DNA from: Microbispora siamensis
GTDB taxonomy: Bacteria; Actinomycetota; Actinomycetes; Streptosporangiales; Streptosporangiaceae
Reading direction: 5' to 3'
DNA length: 64,000 nucleotides
Assembly (NCBI RefSeq): GCF_016863095.1
Contig: NZ_BOOF01000010.1
Span: forward strand, 1 to 64,000
Both the position numbers and the translations under genes were made by a program. Of the stretch, positions 17,747-26,468 are shown one piece after another; the first letter of the stretch is position 1; each line of letters begins with the position of its first letter. The notes beneath the pieces were generated by a model. It did not search any database, had not been told where the DNA came from, and saw nothing but the letters and a program-made list of their open reading frames with translations.

Positions 17747-18847
17747 GTGGACGGCGTGGCGGCACAGATGAGGGTGTGGGAGACGCGGCTGGCGCCATGG
17801 ACCCTGCCGGTCGTGGCCTGGTGCGCGGCGGCGTTCCCCGCCGTGCTGCCGCAGGCGCAGCCGTACGCCCGACTCGCCGCGATCGCGATCGGGCTGATGG
17901 CCGCCGTCGCGGCGTGGAAGGCGTCGACATGGGCCCTGCTCGGGCTGGCGACGGCGGGGGCGTTGTTCATGCCCCCCGCACTGCTGCTGGGCGTGGCGTC
18001 GTACCTCGCGGCCACCACGCTCAGACGCCCATCCGTACTGCCGGGCTACGTGGTGGTGGCGAGTGCGGTGGCGGTCGTGCCGCAACCGGGCGAGGACCTG
18101 ACCTCCGCGCTCGGCGGTGCGCCCTCGCTGGTCTGGCTGCCGCTGGCGGTGGGACTGTGGGCCGACGCCCGCAGGCAGGTGGTGGCCGGGTTACGCGAGC
18201 GTGCGCAGCGGCTGGAACGCGAGCAGACGGCCCGCGCGGAGCAGGCACGTGCCCATGAGCGCGCCCGTATCGCCAGGGACATGCACGACATCGTGGCGCA
18301 CCGGGTCTCGCTGATGGTCCTGCGGGCGGGCGCACTGGAGGTCAACGCCCCCGACGACAAGACAGCCCAGGAAGCCGAACTGATCCGGACGACGGGCAAG
18401 GAGGCGCTGGCCCAGCTCAGGACCGCCCTGGGCATCCTCGGCAAGGAGGGCGAAGGCTTCCATCCGCAGCCGACCCTGGCCGACCTCGACTCGCTGCTCG
18501 AGCAGTCTCGCTCCGCGGGCGTACCCGTGGAGATGCGGGAGGAGGGCACGACGGGCCCGTTGCCCGTGCTGCCGCAGCACACCGCCTACCTCGTCGTTCG
18601 AGAGGCGCTCACCAACATCCACAAGCATGCCGGTCCCACCGCCACCCGCGTGACGCTGCGCCACCTTCCCGCCGCCCTGGAGGTCACCGTCAGGAACGCG
18701 CCGCCCGTACGGCCCGTGCCCTCCCTGCCGGGAAGCGGGCTCGGACTCATCGGGCTGAGGGAACGGGTCGAGTTGCTCGGCGGGGAGTTCACCGCGCGGG
18801 CGGGCGACGACGGCGGGTTCGTGGTGTGGGCGAGGCTGCCGAAATGA
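17747..18847 (+). CDS. Sensor histidine kinase (HisKA_3)
   Basis: A 366-residue histidine kinase with a GTG start. Four to five membrane segments occupy about residues 15-130, then a short coiled coil (RERAQRLEREQTARAEQARA) leads to the phosphoacceptor helix ERARIARDMHDIVAHRVSLMV. The ATPase domain has EALTNIHKHAGPTATRVTL and SGLGLIGLRERVELLGGEF. The stop overlaps the response regulator ATG (18844-18847). This is the DesK/NarX-like group common in streptomycetes; the signal is unknown. Confidence 0.93.
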   Translation: MDGVAAQMRVWETRLAPWTLPVVAWCAAAFPAVLPQAQPYARLAAIAIGLMAAVAAWKASTWALLGLATAGALFMPPALLLGVASYLAATTLRRPSVLPGYVVVASAVAVVPQPGEDLTSALGGAPSLVWLPLAVGLWADARRQVVAGLRERAQRLEREQTARAEQARAHERARIARDMHDIVAHRVSLMVLRAGALEVNAPDDKTAQEAELIRTTGKEALAQLRTALGILGKEGEGFHPQPTLADLDSLLEQSRSAGVPVEMREEGTTGPLPVLPQHTAYLVVREALTNIHKHAGPTATRVTLRHLPAALEVTVRNAPPVRPVPSLPGSGLGLIGLRERVELLGGEFTARAGDDGGFVVWARLPK

Positions 18848-19503
18848 TCAGAGTCCTCATCGCGGACGACGAGGCGCTCGTACGGACCGGTCTCCGGATG
18901 ATCCTGGAGTCCGCCGGTGACATCGCGGTGGTGGCCGAGGCCCAGACCGGCGCGGAGGTGGTCGACGCGGTCGCCCGCCACTGGCCGCAGGTCGTGCTCA
19001 TGGACGTACGCATGCCTCGCATGGACGGCGTGACCGCGCTCCAGCACATCAACCGGTCGCCGAATCCGCCGAAGGTGGTCATGCTCACCACCTTCGACCG
19101 TGAGGAGTACGTCTACGGCGCGCTGCGCGCCGGGGCCGCCGGGTTCCTGCTGAAGGACACCGCGCCCCGAGACCTGATCGCAGCCGTACGCGCGGTGGCC
19201 GAGGGCAGCGCCATGCTCTCGCCCACGGTGACCAGACGGGTGCTCGACGCCTTCGCCGGACAGCAGGCGGCCGACGTGCGCGCCGCCCGTGAACGCCTGG
19301 CCGTCCTGACGGAACGCGAACGCCAGGTCGTCCGGGCGGTGGCGCGCGGACTGTCCAACGCCGAGATCGCCCGCGAACTCGGCATGACGCAGACCACGGT
19401 GAAGACACATGTCAGCCGCTCGCTTTCCAAGCTCGGCCTGACCAACCGGGTTCAGATCGCCCTGCTGGTCCGGGACGCCGGCGAGGCCGGCCGGGCCGGA
19501 TGA
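18844..19503 (+). CDS. LuxR/NarL-family response regulator
   Basis: A 219-residue response regulator. The receiver has acidic DDEAL, phosphoacceptor Asp in VVLMDVRMPRMDG and Lys in LLKDTAPRDLI; the LuxR HTH is LTERERQVVRAVARGLSNAE then LGMTQTTVKTHVSRSLSKLG. The ATG inside the ATGA overlap with the kinase is the natural start (an upstream GTG frame start at 18826 would overlap more). It pairs with the preceding kinase. Confidence 0.94.
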   Translation: MIRVLIADDEALVRTGLRMILESAGDIAVVAEAQTGAEVVDAVARHWPQVVLMDVRMPRMDGVTALQHINRSPNPPKVVMLTTFDREEYVYGALRAGAAGFLLKDTAPRDLIAAVRAVAEGSAMLSPTVTRRVLDAFAGQQAADVRAARERLAVLTERERQVVRAVARGLSNAEIARELGMTQTTVKTHVSRSLSKLGLTNRVQIALLVRDAGEAGRAG

Positions 19504-19526
19504 GCGCACGCGCACGGTTGTGCCCG

Positions 19527-20228
19527 TTACGCCGCGTGCATCCACCCCCATGCCGCCGCTTCGCGGCGGTCCTCCTGGAAGCGTGTGATCGTCATGACGA
19601 TCGCGATGGCCAGGGCGGCCGTCGCGATCGACAGGACGTTGCCGACGATGTCGAAAACGGCCGCATTCCGAATGGCCGGCATTTCCTCGGCATTCGCGTA
19701 GGTCCGCCGCCCCACTGTCGCCAGTAGTCCGGTGACCAACCACGCGAGCCACCAGGCCCAGACCAGGCCGGACCGGCGGGCGGTCGTGAAGTGTGCGGAC
19801 TCTTCGACAGCGCCGGGCTTGGACGACGTCCAGATATCGTCGACGATTTGTTTTGGAAATACGAAATTGACGATTGGGACGACCCATCCGAAGATCAGCC
19901 AAGGCTTGGCGTGCCGGTGCGGCCACGGGCTCAGGATCTCGGCGTTCGCCCGGGCCTGGAACAGCCAGATCAGGAACATGACAGCGGTAGCGGCGAAGGC
20001 GACGCTCTCCACCAGGCCGGATATGAGATACCGCACGTCGTTGGCTTGGAGGTCGCGGATAGGGACCGCATCACTGTCGGCCAGAAACCTGTCGATGAGC
20101 ACGACCCGTTGCACGTCGACGACGGAGGCGATCACGTACACCAGAGAATCGACGGCCAGCATCACGACGGTCGCCGTTCCCAGACGTCGTATCGAACGCA
20201 GCGGCGCAGGCGGTGGTGTGGAATACAC
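19527..20228 (-). CDS. DUF4328 domain-containing membrane protein
   Basis: A 233-residue protein with four membrane segments and the DUF4328 signature WLFQARANAEILSPWPHRHAKPWLIFGWVVPIVN (shown in part), followed by FPKQIVDDIW. The GTG at 20228 (VYSTPPPAP) is chosen because GAGGAG lies exactly 6 nt upstream; longer in-frame starts at 20423 have no ribosome site and give a non-conserved leader. Function unknown; DUF4328 proteins are frequent single-gene membrane proteins in actinomycetes. It is convergent with the response regulator gene (23 bp apart). Confidence 0.85.
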   Translation of the reverse strand: MYSTPPPAPLRSIRRLGTATVVMLAVDSLVYVIASVVDVQRVVLIDRFLADSDAVPIRDLQANDVRYLISGLVESVAFAATAVMFLIWLFQARANAEILSPWPHRHAKPWLIFGWVVPIVNFVFPKQIVDDIWTSSKPGAVEESAHFTTARRSGLVWAWWLAWLVTGLLATVGRRTYANAEEMPAIRNAAVFDIVGNVLSIATAALAIAIVMTITRFQEDRREAAAWGWMHAA

Positions 20229-20449
20229 AAAGGACTCCTCACAATAGGCCGTCAACTGATCGTCCGATACCGGGCGCAAAATCGACCGTTCGCGTTTCTC
20301 TCCTGGAATGGTTTCGGAATATCGCCGTAGCCGGACGACGGCGTCCGGCCACGCTGCGGCCGGTGGGCCATGACGCGGCGCCGTGATCGCCGACGCCCCC
20401 GGGAAAAAGCGGATGACCGGCACGCGGCTCGAGCGCGAGAATCGCCCCC

Positions 20450-21010
20450 ATGTCTCAGCCGATACTGCGTACCGACCGCATCACGCTTGTTCCGCTGTCC
20501 GACGAACACCTGGAGCACGAGGTCGAACTGGACGCCGACCCCGAGGTCATGCGCTATCTCACCGGCCGCGCACGCAGCCGTGAGGAAGTGGAGGTCCTTC
20601 ATCGCGAGCGGCTCGCCGCCGCGGACCGCGTCGCGGGGCTCGGCTTCTGGGCCGGTTTCGTGGACGGGCGGTTCGTCGGCTGGTGGCTTCTTGAGCCGCC
20701 TGCGCGTGCCGACCAGGGCCCGGTCGAAGGGCAGGCCGAACTCGGATACCGGCTCCTGCGGCGCTACTGGCGTCAGGGCTTGGCCAGCGAGGGAGCCCGC
20801 GAGCTCCTTCGGCACGGATTCGAAGACCTTCGGCTGACCCGCGTCTTCGCCGAAACCATGGCGGTCAACACCGCCTCCCGCGCCACGATGACGGCGATCG
20901 GCATGCGGCACGTCCGTACGTTCCACTTGGACTGGGAAGAACCGCTGCCCGGCAGTGATCTCGGTGAGGTCGAGTACGCGATCACCCGAGAGCAATGGCT
21001 CACTTTCTGA
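20450..21010 (+). CDS. GNAT family N-acetyltransferase (RimJ/RimL-like)
   Basis: A 186-residue GNAT enzyme of the RimJ/RimL type: LRTDRITLVPLSDEHLEHEV at the N terminus, the acetyl-CoA-binding region AELGYRLLRRYWRQGLASEG, and AETMAVNTASRATMTAIGMRH, where the NxxSR-like pattern is standard. It transfers acetyl from acetyl-CoA to an amine; the substrate is unknown. The 221-bp gap upstream (20229-20449) shows no gene. The next gene, a hydrolase, begins 13 bp downstream in the same direction. Confidence 0.9.
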   Translation: MSQPILRTDRITLVPLSDEHLEHEVELDADPEVMRYLTGRARSREEVEVLHRERLAAADRVAGLGFWAGFVDGRFVGWWLLEPPARADQGPVEGQAELGYRLLRRYWRQGLASEGARELLRHGFEDLRLTRVFAETMAVNTASRATMTAIGMRHVRTFHLDWEEPLPGSDLGEVEYAITREQWLTF

Positions 21011-21023
21011 TTAGGTTGTCGGC

Positions 21024-21836
21024 ATGGAGGTAGAGATCAGCGGCTTACCGGTGCATTTCGCGGAGTACGGCGACGGGATTCCCGTTCTGGCGTTGCACGG
21101 GGCGGGGGTGGACCATCGCGAGATGGCCGGCTCCCTGGAGCCGGTCTTCCGCGACCGGCCGGGTTATCGGCGGGTCTATCCGGACTTGCCCGGCATGGGC
21201 CGCACTCCGGTGCCGGACTGGTTGCGCGGCTCCGACGACGTCCTCGATCTCTTACTCGGCCTGATCGACGCGGTCGTCGGCGACGCGGAGTTCGCGATCG
21301 TCGGCCAGTCGTTCGGCGCGTACCTGGCCAGGGGCATCGTGGACCGGCGTCCGGCTCAGGTCGCGGGGCTGGCGCTGATGTGCCCCCTGGGCGAGGAGTC
21401 GCGTGACGTGCCCGCACACGCGGTGCTGCACGCCTCGGTCGACGTGGCCGACGTGCTGAGCCCGGCCGAGCAGACCCAGTTCCGGGACTACTTCGTGGTG
21501 CAGACGCCTGCCACTCTCGAACGGTTCCGGGAGTACGTCGCCCCGGCCATCCCCCTCGTCGACCAGGACGGTCTGGGGCGGGTGTTCGAACAGTGGCGGC
21601 TGAGCCACGCTTCCGCGGACGGGTCTCCGTACACGGGCCCGACTTTGATCCTCGCCGGGCGCCAGGACGCCACGGTGGGGTACGCCGGTGCGTGGGATCT
21701 GGTGGAGCGGTATCCGCATGCCACGTACGCCGTCCTGGACCGGGCCGGTCACGCGCTGCCGCACGAGCAGACCGGGCTGCTCACCGCGTTCGTCGCCGAA
21801 TGGCTCGACCGTGTGAACGAGCGCCTCGCCGGGTGA
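21024..21836 (+). CDS. Alpha/beta hydrolase
   Basis: A 270-residue alpha/beta hydrolase. Typical elements: VLALHGAGVDHREM (oxyanion region), VYPDLPGMGRTP, nucleophile elbow VGQSFGAYLARG (G-Q-S-F-G), acid in AGRQDATVGY and His in RAGHALPHEQ. It sits 13 bp after the GNAT gene; TAGGTT just 7 nt before the ATG could be a -10 box giving an almost leaderless transcript. The substrate is unknown. Confidence 0.88.
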   Translation: MEVEISGLPVHFAEYGDGIPVLALHGAGVDHREMAGSLEPVFRDRPGYRRVYPDLPGMGRTPVPDWLRGSDDVLDLLLGLIDAVVGDAEFAIVGQSFGAYLARGIVDRRPAQVAGLALMCPLGEESRDVPAHAVLHASVDVADVLSPAEQTQFRDYFVVQTPATLERFREYVAPAIPLVDQDGLGRVFEQWRLSHASADGSPYTGPTLILAGRQDATVGYAGAWDLVERYPHATYAVLDRAGHALPHEQTGLLTAFVAEWLDRVNERLAG

Positions 21837-21847
21837 GCCACGCTCAC
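21833..21847. terminator. Small hairpin shared by convergent gene ends
   Basis: GTGAGC-CAC-GCTCAC is a perfect 6-bp stem overlapping the stop codons of the convergent hydrolase and GNAT genes. Placement suits a bidirectional transcription stop, but there is no T-tract. Confidence 0.35.
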
Positions 21848-22368
21848 GGATTCGGCGGGTAAGGGTCGCTGCGCAGCCTGCTGTACATCCAGCCGTCGCG
21901 CCACTGACCGCGGAGGAACTCCACCGCGCGTAAGACGCCCTCCAGTTTGAAGCCGGCCTTCTCCAGCGACTTCTGTTCCGCGGTGTTCTCCGGATGGGTG
22001 AACGCCTGGATGCGCTCGACCGGGGTGTGGGTGAACAGGTAGTCGCACAGCATCGCCTGAGCGCGCCAGCCGATGCCACGGCCACGCCAGTCCGGCAGCA
22101 GGGCGATCCCTATCTCCCAGTATCGGGAGACGCCGAACCCTCGGGCCGACCAGCTCACCAGGCCCGCGGCCGTGCCGTCGGCCTCGACGATGAGCCTGCT
22201 GTCGTCTTCGCCCAGGTATCCGTCCTTGGCGAAGCGACGTGCCGGTGCCTGGGCGTCGCGAAACCCCGCCCAGTCCAGGCCGATCAACCCCGGCTCCGTG
22301 GCGAAACGCCGGAACATGCCGAGATCGTCTTCTGTCACCGGCCGCAGCCGTACCTCAATCGCGCTCAC
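21844..22368 (-). CDS. GNAT family N-acetyltransferase (RimJ/RimL-like)
   Basis: A 174-residue GNAT enzyme. VRLRPVTEDDLGMFRRFATE opens the fold; the CoA-binding motif region is WEIGIALLPDWRGRGIGWRAQ (Q/RxxGxG/A as RGRGIG), and HPENTAEQKSLEKAGFKLEGVLR is the family end. It has a GTG start with GGGAGGCGGC upstream. Convergent with the hydrolase. The substrate is unknown; the RimL type suggests an N-terminal or small-molecule amine. Confidence 0.9.
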   Translation of the reverse strand: MSAIEVRLRPVTEDDLGMFRRFATEPGLIGLDWAGFRDAQAPARRFAKDGYLGEDDSRLIVEADGTAAGLVSWSARGFGVSRYWEIGIALLPDWRGRGIGWRAQAMLCDYLFTHTPVERIQAFTHPENTAEQKSLEKAGFKLEGVLRAVEFLRGQWRDGWMYSRLRSDPYPPNP

Positions 22369-22413
22369 CGTGCCGCCTCCCGTCGATGTTCTTCGACACT
22401 AGCGCTGAGATCA

Positions 22414-23274
22414 TCAGCCGCTGACGGCGCGAAGGGCGCCGGGGTGGCGGCCGGTGAGGCGGTCGAGCCTGGCGGCGGTGGCGTCGTCCGCGGGGAGATA
22501 GGCGATCAGGAGTTGGTTGTCGTCGTCGGCCAGGCCGAGGGTTTCATAGGCCAGCCGTAGTTCGCCCGCCTCCGGATGCGTGAGCCGTTCGAGGCCGGTG
22601 CGCCTGGGCGGGCCCGGCGAAGTTTTCAACCGGTCGGTGAAGGGGGTGCCGACGGCGAGGGTCAGTTCGTCGACCAGGTGCTCGACGTGCGGGTCCTCGC
22701 GGGAAACGCCCAGTTTCAGCCCGGCGAGCCGCTGGTCGGCGACTCGGTCCCACTCGGGATATGCGGCTCTGGCCCGGGGATCGGCGAAGACGTACCGCAC
22801 CAGGTTGGGCGGCCGGCGGTCCAGCAACCCGATCGGGCCGGTGAGCCGCTCGTAGCCGTTCGTGTACGCGAGCACGTCACCGAGCCGGTTGACCACCAAT
22901 GCCGGGGCGGGTTCGAGCCGGTCGAGCAGTGCCCGGACGGTGGGCCGGACCGACTGCGCGGGCGGCCCCTGGCACGGGCCGACAAGCCGGCCGGCGCCAT
23001 CGGCCGCCTTGAAGTGGTGGAGCAGATGGAGGCGCTCGTCGGCGGACAGGCGCAACGCGTCGGCGAGGGCGGCGAGCACCGGCACAGAGGGATGACGATC
23101 GCGCCCCTGCTCGAGCCGGGTGAGGTATTCGACGCTGATCCCGGCGAGCGTGGCCAGTTCGGAACGGCGCAGGCCGGGGGTGCGGCGCCGGCCGCCGCCG
23201 GGCAGCCCGACCTCGGTGGGGGTGACGGCCTCGCGGCGGGCCCGCAGGAACTCGCCCAGGGTGTTGTCGCTCAC
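22414..23274 (-). CDS. XRE-family regulator with MmyB-like ligand-binding domain
   Basis: A 286-residue DNA-binding protein. The N terminus LGEFLRARREAVTPTEVGLP, then RRTPGLRRSELATLAGISVEYLTRLEQGRD, is the classic HTH of this family; residues 110-270 form the MmyB-like PAS-type domain (PALVVNRLGDVLAYTNGYERL, VRYVFADPRAR, LTHPEAGELRLAYETL). The GTG at 23274 fits the family start. It is divergent from an SDR gene, the standard arrangement in which the regulator controls the neighbouring reductase. Confidence 0.93.
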   Translation of the reverse strand: MSDNTLGEFLRARREAVTPTEVGLPGGGRRRTPGLRRSELATLAGISVEYLTRLEQGRDRHPSVPVLAALADALRLSADERLHLLHHFKAADGAGRLVGPCQGPPAQSVRPTVRALLDRLEPAPALVVNRLGDVLAYTNGYERLTGPIGLLDRRPPNLVRYVFADPRARAAYPEWDRVADQRLAGLKLGVSREDPHVEHLVDELTLAVGTPFTDRLKTSPGPPRRTGLERLTHPEAGELRLAYETLGLADDDNQLLIAYLPADDATAARLDRLTGRHPGALRAVSG

Positions 23275-23400
23275 GATTCGCAGGCTACCGAGTGGCCTCG
23301 TTTCCGATCGTGGCCCTGCGGGGGCCAGTCTCGGCCCGGCCTCCCTCCGGCGGTCCCTGTCGCCGGATTCTTTGTTTCCACAGTCGTAAGGAGCGTTGAA

Positions 23401-24156
23401 ATGGATCTGGGACTCAGGGGCCGTACGGTCATCGTGACGGGAGCCTCCGGCGGCATCGGCCGCGAGATCGCCCGCGGGTTCGCCGCCGAAGGGGCCGACG
23501 TGGTGCTCACCTACCACCACTCCCAGGCGGGTGCGGAGCGGCTTGCCAAGGAGATCGACGGACGCTCGCTGGTCGCGCCGTACGAACTGGACGACGACGA
23601 ATCGGCCCGCGGCCTGGTCGAGACCGTGCTCGCATGGTCCGGCCGGATCGACGTGCTGGTCAACAACGCCGTGCACTGGGGCGCCACCGAGCCGGAGGCG
23701 GACCTTCCCTTCGAGGCCGTGCCCGACGAGAGGTGGCAGAAGATGATCCGGGCGAACGTCGAGGGCGCGCTGCGGCTCAGCCGGGCGGTCGTCCCGTCCA
23801 TGCGGGAACGCGGATGGGGCCGGATGGTGCACATCTCGTCAAGCATCGCGGTCGACGGCATGCCGGGTGGGGAGTACTACGGGGCGGCCAAGGCGGCACT
23901 GCACGGTTTCAGTAGGTCCGCCGCGTTCGGGCTGGGGAAGGATGGCGACATCCTGTCCAACGTCGTGATGCCCGGGTTCACCAGGACCGAGACCAACGTC
24001 GCGATGGTCGAGCAGGCAGGCGATCACTACAGCGCCCGGGCTCCGATCGGCCGCCTGCTCGACGCCGCCGAGGTCGCGGGCGCCGTCGTCTACCTGGGCT
24101 CGGCCGCCAACACCGGCATCACCGGACAGGCCATCAAAGTGACCGGCGGCGCCTGA
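23401..24156 (+). CDS. SDR family oxidoreductase
   Basis: A 251-residue short-chain dehydrogenase. The cofactor-binding motif is TGASGGIGREIA, then NNAVHWG, the catalytic Ser in HISSSIAVDG, and YxxxK as YYGAAKAALHGF; the C-terminal GQAIKVTGGA is typical. It has an ATG start with AAGGAG about 9 nt upstream (23388-23393). Divergent from the MmyB-like regulator, which probably represses it. NAD(P)-dependent; the substrate is not inferable. Confidence 0.93.
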   Translation: MDLGLRGRTVIVTGASGGIGREIARGFAAEGADVVLTYHHSQAGAERLAKEIDGRSLVAPYELDDDESARGLVETVLAWSGRIDVLVNNAVHWGATEPEADLPFEAVPDERWQKMIRANVEGALRLSRAVVPSMRERGWGRMVHISSSIAVDGMPGGEYYGAAKAALHGFSRSAAFGLGKDGDILSNVVMPGFTRTETNVAMVEQAGDHYSARAPIGRLLDAAEVAGAVVYLGSAANTGITGQAIKVTGGA

Positions 24157-24200
24157 CCGGTTCAGGTGGCGGGGCAGCGGTAGGCGGGCACTCGACGCCC

Positions 24201-24578
24201 TCACGGTCCAACTCTGCTGTCCCTGCCCCAGTCCCAGAGGGCTTGCAGGACCGGACCGAGGGAGCGTCCACGCGGGGTCAGGCTGTACCGGACCCGAGGC
24301 GGCCAGCCGGAGAGACGGTGACGGTCGACGACTCCGACGTCCGCGAGGTGGGCCAGCCGTTCGGAGAGGACCTTGTCCGAGAGGCGGGGCAGTATGCGGC
24401 GGAGCTCGCTGAACGTACGGTCGCCGCGGAGGAGTTCGCGGATCACCAGTGTCGTCCACCTGCCGCGGAGCGCCGCGAGGGTGATCTCCACAGGGCAGGA
24501 CGGGGAAGGCTCGGCGGCCTCGCCCATCGGGCCGTCCGGAAGGCCCGGCCGGGCGATGCACACCCTTTGGTTAGCCAC
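24201..24578 (-). CDS. HxlR family transcriptional regulator
   Basis: A 125-residue HxlR regulator: CPVEITLAALRGRWTTLVIR, FSELRRILPRLSDKVLSERL and YSLTPRGRSLGPVLQALWDW are diagnostic. The GTG at 24578 (VANQRVC) is chosen because AGGAGG lies 7 nt upstream; starts at 24653 or 24527 lack this. It is divergent from the NTF2-like gene with 56 bp between starts, which it probably regulates. Convergent with the SDR gene. Confidence 0.9.
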   Translation of the reverse strand: MANQRVCIARPGLPDGPMGEAAEPSPSCPVEITLAALRGRWTTLVIRELLRGDRTFSELRRILPRLSDKVLSERLAHLADVGVVDRHRLSGWPPRVRYSLTPRGRSLGPVLQALWDWGRDSRVGP

Positions 24579-24634
24579 GAAAGCGCCTCCTAATGTTCCT
24601 CGCGGTTCCTGGACGACCGGAGGGATGAAAGCCG

Positions 24635-25030
24635 ATGAGTCGAGAAATAGCACGCCGGGCCGAGGACGTCCCCGCGGTGTTCGCCGCGCGATTCAACAGC
24701 GGCGTGCCGGCCGCTGTGTCGGAGATGTACGAGGACGGCGCCGTGTTCGTGCCGAGTCCCGGCATGGCAGTGACCGGGGACGGGATCGGCCGGGCAAACG
24801 CCGAATTCCTCGGTCTCGGAGTGCCGATCACAGTGCGGCCCCGGCACACCTACGTGTCCGGCGATCTCGCGCTGCTCGTGGTGGACTGGATCATCGACGG
24901 CGCGGACGTCCGGGGTGATCGGGTGCGCATCGAGGGCACCGCGACAGACGTCGCCCGCCGCGGCCCGGACGGCGTCTGGCGGTACGTCATCGACAACCCG
25001 TTCGGGGTGGCGCCTGTGGAAGGAAACTGA
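24635..25030 (+). CDS. Nuclear transport factor 2/SnoaL-like protein
   Basis: A 131-residue NTF2-like protein: VPAVFAARFNSGVPAAVSEMYEDGAVFVPSPG and the C-terminal GPDGVWRYVIDNPFG fit the YybH/SnoaL-like group (small alpha+beta cone used for ligand binding or isomerase-type reactions). Divergent from an HxlR regulator. Ends 1 nt from the convergent next gene. Function unknown. Confidence 0.82.
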   Translation: MSREIARRAEDVPAVFAARFNSGVPAAVSEMYEDGAVFVPSPGMAVTGDGIGRANAEFLGLGVPITVRPRHTYVSGDLALLVVDWIIDGADVRGDRVRIEGTATDVARRGPDGVWRYVIDNPFGVAPVEGN

Positions 25031-25031
25031 A

Positions 25032-25451
25032 TCAAGAGGCGGGGCAGCGGTAATCGGCGTGGCGGTTGGGGGAGCAGCACACCACGCCGCAGGTGAGGAA
25101 CCGGCCGCCGGTCAGCCAGATGCCCCACTGCACGTCCACGCCGCTGGTGAGCGCCTCACGGGCGTTGTGCAGCCGGAGGTCGAGGCTTATTTGAGCCTCG
25201 TCGGCCGGGCGAAGGAAGGAGCTTTCCATCGACCGGTAGCGCTCCGCGAGCCAGGCGAGTGCGTCGTCGGGTGTGGCCGGAGAGGCGTCGATCCGGTGGG
25301 CCGGCTTCAGCAGCCAGTCGCACGTACGCATCGGCGGCAGCGGGGAGCTCGTGAACGGGCCGGGGTCGGCGGGCGGCAGCGGCGGTCGTCGCTCGGCCTC
25401 GTTGCGCAGCTCTTCCCCGATCCCGCTCCACACGTAGCAGTGCAGGTGCAT
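25032..25451 (-). CDS. Conserved hypothetical protein, Cys/His-rich C terminus
   Basis: A 139-residue protein I cannot assign to a named family. It begins MHLHCYVWSGIGEELRNEAE and ends with LTGGRFLTCGVVCCSPNRHADYRCPAS, a cluster of four Cys plus His that could bind metal. The middle has the helical DDALAWLAERYRSMESSFLR. It lies downstream of the DUF397 gene on the same strand, with a strong hairpin between them. Codon use is normal for the window. Confidence 0.65.
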   Translation of the reverse strand: MHLHCYVWSGIGEELRNEAERRPPLPPADPGPFTSSPLPPMRTCDWLLKPAHRIDASPATPDDALAWLAERYRSMESSFLRPADEAQISLDLRLHNAREALTSGVDVQWGIWLTGGRFLTCGVVCCSPNRHADYRCPAS

Positions 25452-25469
25452 GGCGCTCCGTACAGTGGG

Positions 25470-25506
25470 GGTGGCCCCTGCCTGCTATCACCGGGCAGGG
25501 GCCACC
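25470..25506 (-). terminator. Hairpin downstream of DUF397 gene
   Basis: A perfect 13-bp stem: GGTGGCCCCTGCC pairs with GGCAGGGGCCACC around an 11-nt loop. It begins 6 bp beyond the DUF397 stop and ends 19 nt before the next start, so it could end the module transcript or act as an attenuator. Confidence 0.6.
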
Positions 25507-25512
25507 GTGCTC

Positions 25513-25725
25513 CTACAGTGTGGTCAGGCCGGCCGCGCGAAGCTCGGCACCGGTGAACCGGAGAGTCCCGGCATCCGGGTTCTTGCTGTCACGCAGGGCG
25601 AAGGCGTCGGCCTCGCCCGGAATCGGGGCCAGCTCGACGCAGGACTCCATGTCCTCGTCCTGCTGGTTGCCGCCGCACAGCCGCCGGAAGCGCACTCCGG
25701 CGAGGTCGCGGTCGTACAGGTCCAT
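25513..25725 (-). CDS. DUF397 domain-containing protein
   Basis: A 70-residue DUF397 protein: GVRFRRLCGGNQQDEDMESCVELAPIPG (in part), then FALRDSKNPDAGTLRFTGAEL. DUF397 proteins act as small partners of XRE regulators in WhiJ-like developmental and antibiotic control modules of actinomycetes. The ATG at 25725 follows GGAAGGAACACG. It sits in a minus-strand cluster with two other small proteins, divergent from an XRE-DUF5919 gene. Confidence 0.88.
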   Translation of the reverse strand: MDLYDRDLAGVRFRRLCGGNQQDEDMESCVELAPIPGEADAFALRDSKNPDAGTLRFTGAELRAAGLTTL

Positions 25726-25787
25726 CGTGTTCCTTCCTGTTGGTGGTCCCGCCCCGGACCGTTCGCCGGGCGGGCGTCTTGTGGGCT

Positions 25788-26135
25788 TCAGCGGGCCTTG
25801 CCGAGCAACAGATCCATCCACAGCCGTCGCGCCTGCGGATCGGGCAGGCGTTCGGCCTCCCGGACCTCCGGCGTGTTGGCGGTTCTGTCCGTACGGCGGA
25901 CGAACAGCAGCCCGCCCGACGCACACAGCTCGTACGCCAGCGGCGCGCAGTGGTCGCAGGTATGGGCCACAACCCGGGCCCGGACGCTGCGCCTGGTCTC
26001 CCGCATCCACCGGATCGCGACATGTTCGGGCTGCTCCGGAGCCACATGCAGCCCGGGACATCCAGAGTCGGCCTGGGCCAGAGCATCGAGCGCCCGGACA
26101 GCGGACGCTCGGAGGGCAGGTACGCGGTCACTCAC
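25788..26135 (-). CDS. Small conserved hypothetical protein with HxCxxC-type site
   Basis: A 115-residue protein, unnamed family. HTCDHCAPLAYELCASGGLLFVRR contains a CxxC pair with nearby His and a third Cys, suggesting metal or redox chemistry. RARVVAHTCDHC is preceded by helical RALDALAQADSGCPGL. Its start overlaps the stop of the 73-residue gene (26132-26135), so it is coupled. Likely part of the same WhiJ-like cluster; function unknown. Confidence 0.65.
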   Translation of the reverse strand: MSDRVPALRASAVRALDALAQADSGCPGLHVAPEQPEHVAIRWMRETRRSVRARVVAHTCDHCAPLAYELCASGGLLFVRRTDRTANTPEVREAERLPDPQARRLWMDLLLGKAR

Positions 26136-26353
26136 TGGGGCAACAACCCTGCGGCGAGCTCCTCCTGCTCGCGGAGTTGCGCAACGAGTTGGTCGGCGTC
26201 GTCAGCGTCGATGGTGTGGCTCAGCCCGTGACTCAACTGCGCGTCAGTGAGCCGCTGGTTGCGTGTGGCCCATAGGCGATCGGCTGAGCTCCGCCAGATC
26301 GTCCAGTGGGGGAACGCGGCCTGCAGATCCTGGAAGGTTGTCGTCGTGGACAT
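26132..26353 (-). CDS. Small conserved hypothetical protein
   Basis: A 73-residue acidic, helical protein: FQDLQAAFPHWTIWRSSADRLWATR then HTIDADDADQLVAQLREQEE. Coupled by ATGA overlap to the 115-residue gene and divergent from the XRE-DUF5919 regulator. Proteins of this type accompany DUF397/XRE loci. No function can be assigned. Confidence 0.65.
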   Translation of the reverse strand: MSTTTTFQDLQAAFPHWTIWRSSADRLWATRNQRLTDAQLSHGLSHTIDADDADQLVAQLREQEELAAGLLPQ

Positions 26354-26468
26354 GGCGATAGCATCACGCGCTGTCCTGGTGCGTTTACACTGCGTTCTCG
26401 GGACGTGCGGGACGTTTCGCGTTACCGTCTGGATACGTCCTCAACGTCCTCCCGATTCGAGGTCGCCG